Source: Thermosporothrix hazakensis (lineage in GTDB: Bacteria > Chloroflexota > Ktedonobacteria > Ktedonobacterales > Ktedonobacteraceae). Taken from it: a stretch of 64,000 nucleotides of DNA. The stretch is taken from assembly GCF_003253565.1 (NCBI RefSeq), contig NZ_QKUF01000007.1, positions 211,734 through 275,733 on the forward strand, read 5' to 3'. How positions within the stretch are numbered: the stretch's first letter is position 1; each line of letters begins with the position of its first letter. Below are positions 24,897-32,885 of the stretch, piece by piece. A program made the position numbers and the translations under genes. Below the pieces are notes generated by a model. That model did not search any database. It saw nothing but the letters and a program-made list of their open reading frames with translations, and had not been told where the DNA came from.

Positions 24897-26255
24897 ATGC
24901 AGATTCTTGTAGTCGGCGTCGATCATACTACCGCCTCGATCTCTTTACGGGAACGTCTCTCTTGTTCGTCTCGGCAGATTGCCCAGGTACTGCATAGTGC
25001 GCGTCAGGTGTTTCGAGAATGTGTGCTACTCTCAACCTGCAATCGGGTTGAGCTTTATGCTGTAAGTGACGATGCTGAGCGCGATCGTCCTGCCCTGTTG
25101 CGCATTCTTGCTGAACAACGTCAGGTGCCTCTGGAAGAACTGGAAGCGCATGCCTTTGTGTTTACAGGCAGAGAAGCGGCTTCTCATCTCTTTGCGGTAA
25201 CCTGTGGGCTGCATTCATTGGTCCCGGGAGAGCCGCAGATTCAGGGTCAAGTAGTGGATGCACTTGAGGTTGCTCAGGGGGGAGGATTTTCGGGGCCAGT
25301 GCTCTCCGCTCTTTTTCGTGCGGCCATTACAACGGGCAAGCGGGCTCGTAGTGAAACGGGGATCAGCCGAAATGCTGCCTCGATCAGTCATGTGGCCGTG
25401 CAACTTGCGCGTCATTTATTCCCCGCTTTGACGGATGCTTCAGTCCTGCTGGTCGGTTCGGGTCAGATGAGTGAATTAGCTGCTCGTAACCTGTATGATA
25501 ATGGCGCTCGTCGCCTGGTGATTGTCAATCGCACATTTGAGCGCGCTATTGACCTTGTCCAATCCCTGAATGCCTCGCACCGTTCTTTTGATGAGCTTGA
25601 AGAGGCGCTGGTTGAAGCGGATGTTGTGATCAGCTCTACTCGGGCTCCCCACGCTTTGATTACTCGGGACCTCATGCAACGGGTAATGCAGCGGCGAAAC
25701 GGGCGTTCTCTTTTGTTGATTGATATCGCGCTCCCAAGAGATATAGAGCCTGATGTTGCCTCGCTCCCTGATGTGTATCTCTATAATCTGGATGACCTGC
25801 ATATGGAGGTCGAGCGAGGAATCCGCTTGCGCCTGCAAGAGGTTGAGCATGTCAAGGCGATTGTGGCGGAAGAGACGCAACAATTTGAGCGCTGGTTGGC
25901 CTCTCTCAGCGTTGTGGATACTATCAGCGATCTGCGCGGTCTGGTCGATCAGGTGCGGCGGCTGGAACTGGAACGCACCTTACGGCAGCTTCCCTCTCTT
26001 TCAGAGCGCGAGATTGCTGCTGTCCAGGAACTCACGCATAGGCTGGTGAATAAATTCTTGCATATGCCCACTCGTCGTTTAAAGGACGCTGCGGCTGATG
26101 GACAGGGGCATGTCTACGCTGAAGCGATGCGCTATTTATTTGCTCTGGAACAGGAAGATGAAAAGCATAACAATAGGAACGCGAGCAAGCAAGCTCGCAA
26201 TGATACAGACCAACTGGATCATCGAGCGGCTTCGTCACCATTGGCCCACTCTTGA
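24897..26255 (+). CDS. hemA: Glutamyl-tRNA reductase
   Basis: HemA reduces glutamyl-tRNA to glutamate-1-semialdehyde, the first committed step of tetrapyrrole synthesis. The active-site cysteine is in LLSTCNRVELY near residue 48, the NADPH domain has VLLVGSGQMSELAARNL near 183, and the C-terminal dimerisation domain ends near MRYLFALE. The last 33 residues or so (after LEQEDEK) are low-complexity and are read from DNA that also encodes the HemC N-terminus, a 98-base overlap. ACGAGG precedes the ATG. This is the first gene of the hem cluster. Confidence 0.95.
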   Translation: MQILVVGVDHTTASISLRERLSCSSRQIAQVLHSARQVFRECVLLSTCNRVELYAVSDDAERDRPALLRILAEQRQVPLEELEAHAFVFTGREAASHLFAVTCGLHSLVPGEPQIQGQVVDALEVAQGGGFSGPVLSALFRAAITTGKRARSETGISRNAASISHVAVQLARHLFPALTDASVLLVGSGQMSELAARNLYDNGARRLVIVNRTFERAIDLVQSLNASHRSFDELEEALVEADVVISSTRAPHALITRDLMQRVMQRRNGRSLLLIDIALPRDIEPDVASLPDVYLYNLDDLHMEVERGIRLRLQEVEHVKAIVAEETQQFERWLASLSVVDTISDLRGLVDQVRRLELERTLRQLPSLSEREIAAVQELTHRLVNKFLHMPTRRLKDAAADGQGHVYAEAMRYLFALEQEDEKHNNRNASKQARNDTDQLDHRAASSPLAHS

Positions 26256-27129
26256 GATCAGGGTACAGCAGATTCATACCACGGGTGATAAAGTCACGCA
26301 CTTACCGCTGACTCGTATTGGTGGCGATGGTGTTTTTGTGACCGAGATTGAACGTGCTCTGCGAGCGGGTGAAATTGATCTCGCTGTTCATAGCCTGAAG
26401 GATCTTCCGACTGCGCAGCCGGAGGGTTTGCGGGTGGTTGTAACGGGCCCGCGTGAAGATGTGCGCGATGTTCTGATCTCACGGGAACCCTTTGCCTTGA
26501 AAGATGGTCGATTGCAGGGAGGGAAAGAGCGTCCGCGCATTGGTACCTGTAGTCTGCGGCGTACTGCTCAGATTCTGCATCTATGCCCTGAGGCTGAGAT
26601 AGTACCGCTCCGGGGCAATGTTGATACGCGCCTGCGGAAGCTTGAGGCGGGCGCGTATGACGCGATTCTACTGGCTTCTGCCGGGCTGCATCGTTTGCAG
26701 GCCCATCAAGCCCTGGCTGAAAAGCTTCTCTATCTGCCGGTCGAGACGCTGGTTCCGGCTCCGGGACAGGGAGCACTTGGCCTGGAAATTCGCGATGAAC
26801 CCGCCTGGTGTGACATACTTCGCCCGCTACAGGATATGACTGTTCAGGCGACGACGACCGCTGAGCGCATGTTTATGCGTCATTTGGGCGCAGGTTGTTA
26901 TCTTCCCGTGGCGGCGCACGCGCTGCTCCAGAATGAGCAAATGACACTCTCTGGTCTGGTGACCAGCCTGGATGGGCGCAAGCGGATCACGGTGCAGGCG
27001 GCGCTTCCCTGGACAACGCAATCTACGATAGAGCGGGCTGAGCAACTTGGCATTCAGGTTGCTCAGCTGGCGCTGAAACAGGGTGCAGGCGAGATCATCG
27101 CCGAGGTGCAAATGGAAAGGGAGAGGTAG
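26158..27129 (+). CDS. hemC: Porphobilinogen deaminase (hydroxymethylbilane synthase)
   Basis: HemC joins four porphobilinogen units into hydroxymethylbilane. The start at 26158 yields the family N-terminus MKSITIGTRASKLAMIQT. The catalytic aspartate is in DLAVHSLKDLP and the dipyrromethane-cofactor cysteine in HLGAGCYLPVAAHA. The start codon lies inside hemA, 98 bases before the hemA stop, preceded by CAGGAAG at very short spacing; an upstream in-frame ATG at 26098 adds residues not found in the family. hemD follows after one base. Confidence 0.93.
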   Translation: MKSITIGTRASKLAMIQTNWIIERLRHHWPTLEIRVQQIHTTGDKVTHLPLTRIGGDGVFVTEIERALRAGEIDLAVHSLKDLPTAQPEGLRVVVTGPREDVRDVLISREPFALKDGRLQGGKERPRIGTCSLRRTAQILHLCPEAEIVPLRGNVDTRLRKLEAGAYDAILLASAGLHRLQAHQALAEKLLYLPVETLVPAPGQGALGLEIRDEPAWCDILRPLQDMTVQATTTAERMFMRHLGAGCYLPVAAHALLQNEQMTLSGLVTSLDGRKRITVQAALPWTTQSTIERAEQLGIQVAQLALKQGAGEIIAEVQMERER

Positions 27130-27130
27130 C

Positions 27131-27979
27131 ATGGCTGAGATTGAAGGAAAGCGTATTCTGGTCACGCGGACGCGGGAACAGGCGTCGGTATTGTGCGAGC
27201 AACTTCGCTCGTTGGGCGCTTTTCCCATTGAGCTTCCAACGATCACGATTGTACCACCTGATGATTGGAGTGAGCTTGATACGGCGCTCCTCGGGCTGTA
27301 TGAGCGCTATGATTGGGTGATCTTCACCAGTGCGAATGGCGTGAAGATCTGTATGGAGCGCTTGCGTTCCCGCGGATACGATCCGACTCGGATCAAAGCT
27401 CGGGTCGCGACTATCGGTCCGGCAACAGCGGCAGCGCTCCAGACCTATGGCGTGACTGCGAACCTTGTTCCGTCAACCTTTATTGCCGAGGGGGTAGCGG
27501 CGGCTCTCCGAGAGGATGCGCAACGGAAGGGACACTCTCTCGCTGGGCAGCGCATTTTGCTGGCACGTGCTGCCGAGGCTCGTGAGGTATTGATCACCGA
27601 GCTTCGTGAGGCCGGCGCCATTGTCGATGTGGTTGCGGCCTATTTTACGGTCCCTGTAACCGGAAATGCTGCGGAAAGTCAGGCTGTATTTCAGATGCTG
27701 CAAACACGGCAGCTTGACCTTTTAACCTTTACCAGTTCGTCAACCGTCCGAAATTTTGTACACTGGCTCAATACCTGTACCGCCCAGGGATTACAGCAGC
27801 CAGATCTCTCGCAAGTCGCGATTGCATGTATTGGACCGATTACGGCTCAGACAGCGCGTGAACTTGGCCTGCATGTGACGATTGAGGCGCAGGAGTTCAC
27901 GATACCCGGTCTGGTCGAGGCAATACTTCACTATTATGAGGATGCAAAAAATGACAGAGCAGACAACCCTATCAAATAA
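27131..27979 (+). CDS. hemD: Uroporphyrinogen-III synthase
   Basis: HemD closes hydroxymethylbilane into uroporphyrinogen III. The 282-residue protein shows the weakly conserved two-lobe family pattern: KRILVTRTREQASVLCEQL at the start, DWVIFTSANGVKICMERL, the ATIGPATAAAL hinge and LLTFTSSSTVRNF with CIGPITAQTARELG in the second lobe. The ATG at 27131 follows GGGAGAGG and lies one base after hemC; the ORF start at 27083 is inside hemC and was rejected. Its end overlaps hemQ by 29 bases. Confidence 0.92.
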   Translation: MAEIEGKRILVTRTREQASVLCEQLRSLGAFPIELPTITIVPPDDWSELDTALLGLYERYDWVIFTSANGVKICMERLRSRGYDPTRIKARVATIGPATAAALQTYGVTANLVPSTFIAEGVAAALREDAQRKGHSLAGQRILLARAAEAREVLITELREAGAIVDVVAAYFTVPVTGNAAESQAVFQMLQTRQLDLLTFTSSSTVRNFVHWLNTCTAQGLQQPDLSQVAIACIGPITAQTARELGLHVTIEAQEFTIPGLVEAILHYYEDAKNDRADNPIK

Positions 27980-28715
27980 CGATATGACCAATACAGAGAC
28001 AGCTCCCGAGGCAGCGAAACCCAAAGCGAAGCAGCCTCGGCAGCTTGTCCGCTTTACTTTCTACAAACTGGATCCGCAGTGGTTGCGCTTGCCCGCTGAT
28101 GTGCGCGAGCAAGGACGACAGGAGTTGCTGCGCATTTACGAAGAATATAGTCAGAAAGCGCTGATTCGCAGCTATGGCCTGTATGGCGTTCGTTCAGACT
28201 GTGATTTTATGCTCTGGACTGCGACCTATGATGTAGAGGATCTGCGCTGGTTGAGTAGCCAGATTCGACGCAGCCCGATGGGACCCTACCTGCATGAGGC
28301 GCAAGCGTTTCTGGCAATGACCAAGCGTTCTGTCTATGTCGGGAAACATGTTCGGGGCTCGCATGATCCACGGCTAGTTGTGACGCCTCGTGATGATAAA
28401 TACCTGTTTGTGTACCCCTTTATCAAAACGCGCCCCTGGTATAAGCTCTCGCTTGAGGAGCGCAAACGCATGATGAATGAGCATATTCGGATGGGAGTCA
28501 AGTATCCGAATATTACCATTAACACAACCTACTCCTTTGGCATTGACGATCAGGAGTTTGTGGTTGCCTTTGAGTCGGATAGTATCGCGGACTTTCTGGA
28601 TCTCGTGCAGGAGATGCGCGAATCGGAGGCCAGTCAGTATACCTTGCGTGATACGCCGATGTTCCTGTGCATCAATGAGTCTCTCCCCGAGATTCTCGAT
28701 GCAATCGGGGCCTGA
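27951..28715 (+). CDS. hemQ: Coproheme decarboxylase HemQ (chlorite-dismutase family)
   Basis: HemQ uses peroxide to convert iron-coproporphyrin III into protohaem in the coproporphyrin-dependent pathway. The 254-residue protein has a charged, low-complexity N-terminal extension and then the Cld/HemQ fold. The likely catalytic tyrosine is in [14 protein letters not shown] and the haem-ligand histidine in MMNEHIRMG. The chlorite-dismutase branch is made unlikely by its place in a hem operon. The ATG at 27951 follows TGAGG inside the hemD end; an internal ATG at 27984 has no ribosome site. hemE, hemY and hemH are not in the window. Confidence 0.88.
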   Translation: MTEQTTLSNNDMTNTETAPEAAKPKAKQPRQLVRFTFYKLDPQWLRLPADVREQGRQELLRIYEEYSQKALIRSYGLYGVRSDCDFMLWTATYDVEDLRWLSSQIRRSPMGPYLHEAQAFLAMTKRSVYVGKHVRGSHDPRLVVTPRDDKYLFVYPFIKTRPWYKLSLEERKRMMNEHIRMGVKYPNITINTTYSFGIDDQEFVVAFESDSIADFLDLVQEMRESEASQYTLRDTPMFLCINESLPEILDAIGA

Positions 28716-28735
28716 GAGAAGAAGAGGCTGTACGT

Positions 28736-30034
28736 ATGGAAAAAGAGTTGAAGCACACGCGCTCGCATGCGCTCTTTCAGGAGGCGCAGCAGCTCATGCC
28801 GGGAGGCGTGAACAGTCCTGTGCGTGCGTTCCGGGGTGTCGGGGGTGAGCCCGTTTTTATTGACCATGCCGAGGGCCCCTACCTCTATGATGTGGATGGA
28901 AACCGGTACCTCGATTTTGTGCAATCCTGGGGGCCAATGATTCTCGGGTTTGGCTATCCCTCGGTGCTGCAAGCCGTGATCGAGGCCAGCAAGCGTGGGT
29001 TTAGCTTTGGCGCTCCAACCGAGGCGGAGAGTGAGCTTGCGAAGCTGGTAATGGAATTTGTGCCCTCGGTTGAGATGATTCGCTTTGTCAACTCCGGGAC
29101 CGAGGCAACGATGAGTGCTTTACGGGTCGCTCGCGCTTTTACCGGTCGTAGTAAGATTGTGAAATTTACCGGCTGCTATCATGGACATGCTGATATGCTG
29201 CTGGTACAGGCCGGTTCTGGCGTAGCCACGCTCGGGTTGCCGGATAGCCCCGGAGTTCCGGCTGAAACCACTGCCAATACCCTGACCGTTCCTTACAATG
29301 ATAGTGAGGCCGTAAAGGAGCTCTTTAAGCTCTATCCTGCCGAAATTGCGGCGGTGATTGTTGAGCCGGTCGCGGCCAATATGGGTCTTGTTTTGCCGCA
29401 ACCCGGCTTCCTTGAGACGTTGCGTGAACTGACCAGTCAGCATGGGGCGCTCCTCATTTTTGACGAGGTAATGACTGGTTTTCGGGTTGCTCTCGGTGGC
29501 ATGCAGCAGCGGGTCGGTATTCGTCCAGATCTGACCTGTTTTGGTAAGATTATTGGCGGCGGGATGCCCGTTGGTGCATATGGCGGGCGTAAGGATATTA
29601 TGCAGGTAGTTGCGCCAATCGGGCCAATGTATCAGGCTGGAACCCTTTCCGGGAATCCGCTGGCTATGGCGGCTGGTATTGCGACCCTGAAAGAGCTGCG
29701 CAAGCCGGGACAGTATGAGGCGCTGGAACGGAAAAGCCTGTTGCTTGGTGAGGGGTTGGAACGTGCTTTGCGTAACACGCGTGTGGAGGCGCAAGTTGTG
29801 CGTATCGGCGCGATGTTCTGCCTGTATTTCACCTCTGAACCGGTGACCGATTATGCATCGGCCAAACGTGCGAATACAGACCGCTTTAGCCGCTACTTCT
29901 GGGAGATGTTGGCGGCTGGCTACTATCTGCCACCATCTCAATTTGAGGCTTGTTTTATCTCGCTTGCGCAAGAAGATGTGATGCTTGAAGAGGCAGCTCG
30001 AACTGCCGAACATGTACTGCGTAAGCTGGCGTAG
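28736..30034 (+). CDS. hemL: Glutamate-1-semialdehyde 2,1-aminomutase
   Basis: HemL converts glutamate-1-semialdehyde to 5-aminolevulinate with pyridoxal phosphate. The 432 residues fit the family. [12 protein letters not shown] near residue 20, the [17 protein letters not shown] cofactor segment, [13 protein letters not shown] and the PLP lysine in [14 protein letters not shown] near residue 270 are all present. It acts directly after HemA and before HemB, and sits 20 bases behind hemQ. Confidence 0.95.
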   Translation: MEKELKHTRSHALFQEAQQLMPGGVNSPVRAFRGVGGEPVFIDHAEGPYLYDVDGNRYLDFVQSWGPMILGFGYPSVLQAVIEASKRGFSFGAPTEAESELAKLVMEFVPSVEMIRFVNSGTEATMSALRVARAFTGRSKIVKFTGCYHGHADMLLVQAGSGVATLGLPDSPGVPAETTANTLTVPYNDSEAVKELFKLYPAEIAAVIVEPVAANMGLVLPQPGFLETLRELTSQHGALLIFDEVMTGFRVALGGMQQRVGIRPDLTCFGKIIGGGMPVGAYGGRKDIMQVVAPIGPMYQAGTLSGNPLAMAAGIATLKELRKPGQYEALERKSLLLGEGLERALRNTRVEAQVVRIGAMFCLYFTSEPVTDYASAKRANTDRFSRYFWEMLAAGYYLPPSQFEACFISLAQEDVMLEEAARTAEHVLRKLA

Positions 30035-30045
30035 GAGGCGCTGTT

Positions 30046-31023
30046 ATGTCTCTTTTCCCTTCTGTTCGTTTGCGGCGAACTCGTCAGAATGAGAAGCTTC
30101 GCGCGCTGGTGCGAGAGACGCGCCTGAGCGTCGAGCAGTTGATCTATCCGCTGTTTGTGGCTGAAGGCATCAAAGAGCCACTGCCTATCGAATCGATGCC
30201 CGGCGTCAATCAGTGGCCTGTTGAGGCGCTGGATACGGTCGCGGAGCAGGTTGTACAGGCCGGGATTCCGGCAGTCTTGCTGTTCGGGATTCCCGCGCAC
30301 AAGGATGAAGTGGGCTCAGAGGCCTACGCAGAACAGGGCATTATTCAACAGGCGATTCGGCGTTTGAAGGCCATTCAGCCCGAGCTACTGGTGATTACAG
30401 ATGTCTGTCTCTGTGAATATACCAGTCATGGTCATTGCGGCGTGGTAAAGAATGGCACGGTTCAGAATGATGAGTCACTCGTGCTGTTGGCGCGTATGGC
30501 TGTGTCGCACGCGGAGGCCGGGGCGGATATCGTTGCACCGTCAGATATGATGGATGGGCGTGTTGAGGCACTTCGCCATGCACTCGATGAGCACGGCTTT
30601 AGCGGTTTGCCAATCATGGCCTATTCCGTGAAGTATGCTTCAGGTTTCTACGGGCCATTTCGTGAGGCGGCTGAGTCCGCGCCCCAATTTGGGGATCGGC
30701 GGTCGTACCAGATGGACCCGGCCAATGTGCGAGAGGCGCTTCGTGAGGTCGAGCTTGACGTTGCGGAGGGGGCTGATATGATCATGGTGAAGCCCGCTCT
30801 CGCCTATATGGATGTGATACGGAGAGTGCGAGAAAATTATGATCTGCCGCTGGTCGCCTATAACGTGAGTGGAGAATATTCAATGGTCAAGGCAGCGGCA
30901 CAGAATGGCTGGATCGACGAGAAGCAGATTGTAATGGAGATCATGACCGGTTTGCGGCGCGCGGGCGCTGATATGATTATTACCTATCATGCACTGGATA
31001 TCGCGCGCTGGTTACGGCCCTGA
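30046..31023 (+). CDS. hemB: Porphobilinogen synthase (delta-aminolevulinate dehydratase), zinc type
   Basis: HemB condenses two 5-aminolevulinates into porphobilinogen. The 325-residue protein carries the three-cysteine zinc site in DVCLCEYTSHGHCG and both Schiff-base lysines, in MAYSVKYASGFYGP and MVKPALAYMDVI. This identifies the zinc-dependent rather than magnesium-dependent form. It is the last gene of the hem operon, 11 bases after hemL, and is followed by a strong terminator. Confidence 0.95.
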   Translation: MSLFPSVRLRRTRQNEKLRALVRETRLSVEQLIYPLFVAEGIKEPLPIESMPGVNQWPVEALDTVAEQVVQAGIPAVLLFGIPAHKDEVGSEAYAEQGIIQQAIRRLKAIQPELLVITDVCLCEYTSHGHCGVVKNGTVQNDESLVLLARMAVSHAEAGADIVAPSDMMDGRVEALRHALDEHGFSGLPIMAYSVKYASGFYGPFREAAESAPQFGDRRSYQMDPANVREALREVELDVAEGADMIMVKPALAYMDVIRRVRENYDLPLVAYNVSGEYSMVKAAAQNGWIDEKQIVMEIMTGLRRAGADMIITYHALDIARWLRP

Positions 31024-31034
31024 GAGGCTTAGCA

Positions 31035-31069
31035 AGAGGGTTTCAGTGAGGAACTGAGACCCTCTTTTT
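31035..31069 (+). terminator. Terminator of the hem operon
   Basis: A 12-bp stem GAGGGTTTCAGT/ACTGAGACCCTC with one mismatch is followed by five T. It lies just before the stop codon of the opposing kinase gene. Confidence 0.9.
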
Positions 31070-31074
31070 ATGGC

Positions 31075-32871
31075 CTAAATACTCCAGACTCTGAACTGCT
31101 GAAAAGAAACCTCTGTCAGATGATCCTGACTGATTGCCGCCAGTGCAAATGAGCCTTCAGGGAATGCGGTATCTTTGCCCTCTGTAATCCGCTTTTTATC
31201 CACAAAAAGCTGGAAGGTAGAACCGCGTACCACCAGCGCGATCAGGTATGGGTGATGGGGCTCGTTTTTGGTCGTGGGAGGGAGCTCCTTTTCGCTGAGA
31301 TTGATGGTTGGTTGGTCATTTGTGCTTTTACGCAGGATCACGAAGCTGTTCTGACAGAGCTGAACATAATAATAATTCAAGGTTGCCTTCTGCTGGCGAA
31401 AGATCACGGCTCCACAGTCCCCCGTTTCAATGGTCATCTGGACTTCAAGCGCGAAATTCGTTGTTGATAGATCGGCTGAGCAATATTGTCTGCTGTGTGG
31501 CGCAAGCTTGCGGATATGATAGGCGTCGTTCCGAAACTGGCAGTCCCCCTTGTGATTGGGTGCGGTGACGTTCTCCCACTTATTCGGCTTGTCGAGTGGG
31601 TCGATAAACAGCAGTTTCCCCATGCCGGGAAGATAGGAAGGATAGGGAAGAGCTGGCAGAGTTGTGGTAGGGGCCGAAGTCTGTTTCTGTGTTTTCGGGG
31701 CCGTGGTGGCCGTTTCTGACGCTGTGGGATGTGCCAGTGTCTGGTACAGGCCAATACTGCCAAGACTGATAAGAAGAAGCACGATTACACAGGCTACGAG
31801 TAGTGGCAGTTTTCGTTTCTGGGCGGGTGGCGTCTGCCTTTGGGTGGGTAACGCTTCGATTGAGAGTGCATCGGTTTGCTTGCGAACGAGCGAAGGTGTC
31901 TCTATCCCTCGGGGGGTCCGGGTGGGAGCGCTTTGTTCTTTGAGCGATGTGGATGGTCGGGTTTGTACTGGTCCACTGAGGGAAATGGAATGGGCGGGCG
32001 GCTCCGTGGTTCCCAGTGCTTGCTGGAGTGCCTGGCTGAAAGTGCGTATGGAGGGGTATCGGTCCTCAGGCTCTTTGGCGAGGGCACGAAGCAAGACCTG
32101 ATCAACCTCAGAAGGAAGCTGCTTTTTAATCTCGCTCGGAACACGTGGGGTTTCCTCAAGATGCTGATACATAATATCGGGGACAGGGCCACGGAACGGA
32201 TACTGACCCGTCAGGATTTCATAGGCCATAATCGCAAGCGCATACTGATCACTGGCCGGGACAGGCTGACCGCGCCATTGTTCGGGAGCCATAAAGAGCG
32301 GTGTTCCGCGGATTTCGCGGCTCTCGCTTCGTGTGACCATATTCAGATGGGCAATCCCGAAATCGGCAAGCAGCAAATCAGGGAGATGTGGACGATCTGG
32401 CCTGTCCCGGAGCAGAAAATTAGAGGGTTTGACATCTCGATGGATGATCTGGCGATCGTGAGCATATTGTAGCGCTTCGGCGGCCTGTGTGATCATCATG
32501 CTGATATCGTGTGGTGTCAGTTGAGCCAGCCGTTCGGGATCTCGCGTCCAGATATTCAGCGCACCCTCCTGTCGATAGGGCATCACCTGGTAGATGATGT
32601 TCTGCTGTTCTTTTAGCTGACTCTCGCCAAAGGCATAGAGTGGCAGAATAAACGGGTGGTCCAGCATTGCGATGGTACGTGCTTCCCTTTTAAAGAGCTC
32701 AATGTTTTCCTGAAGCTCTGCCTCAGAGAACTCCTCATTCATATGAATGACCTTGATAGCAACATCGCGTTCAAGGACCGTATCGCGGGCGAGGTAGACG
32801 GTGCCCATGCCACCTCGCCCGATGAAACGGAGTATCCTGTATTGATCGAGTTGTTGTCCCTCTAACGTCAT
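31075..32871 (-). CDS. Membrane-anchored Ser/Thr protein kinase with extracellular sensor-like domain (1)
   Basis: The 598-residue protein has a PknB-type kinase domain (about 1-275): glycine loop GRGGMGTVYLARD, lysine in VAIKVIHM, catalytic HRDVKPSN at 144-151, DFG and MAPEQW. A proline/threonine-rich linker leads to one transmembrane helix (about 355-376). The outer part, about 400-598, resembles the jelly-roll LamG/DUF1080 fold (FALEVQMTIETGDCGAVIFR), a likely ligand-binding domain. It is the downstream copy of two tandem paralogues, 14 bases behind the second kinase. It phosphorylates unknown proteins. Confidence 0.9.
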   Translation of the reverse strand: MTLEGQQLDQYRILRFIGRGGMGTVYLARDTVLERDVAIKVIHMNEEFSEAELQENIELFKREARTIAMLDHPFILPLYAFGESQLKEQQNIIYQVMPYRQEGALNIWTRDPERLAQLTPHDISMMITQAAEALQYAHDRQIIHRDVKPSNFLLRDRPDRPHLPDLLLADFGIAHLNMVTRSESREIRGTPLFMAPEQWRGQPVPASDQYALAIMAYEILTGQYPFRGPVPDIMYQHLEETPRVPSEIKKQLPSEVDQVLLRALAKEPEDRYPSIRTFSQALQQALGTTEPPAHSISLSGPVQTRPSTSLKEQSAPTRTPRGIETPSLVRKQTDALSIEALPTQRQTPPAQKRKLPLLVACVIVLLLISLGSIGLYQTLAHPTASETATTAPKTQKQTSAPTTTLPALPYPSYLPGMGKLLFIDPLDKPNKWENVTAPNHKGDCQFRNDAYHIRKLAPHSRQYCSADLSTTNFALEVQMTIETGDCGAVIFRQQKATLNYYYVQLCQNSFVILRKSTNDQPTINLSEKELPPTTKNEPHHPYLIALVVRGSTFQLFVDKKRITEGKDTAFPEGSFALAAISQDHLTEVSFQQFRVWSI

Positions 32872-32885
32872 ACTGACCTCGTTGT

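Noticed and set aside
29120..30013. Long antisense open frame (297 codons) opposite hemL
   Set aside because: The sense strand encodes a full, well-conserved aminomutase; the antisense product resembles nothing and lacks a ribosome site.
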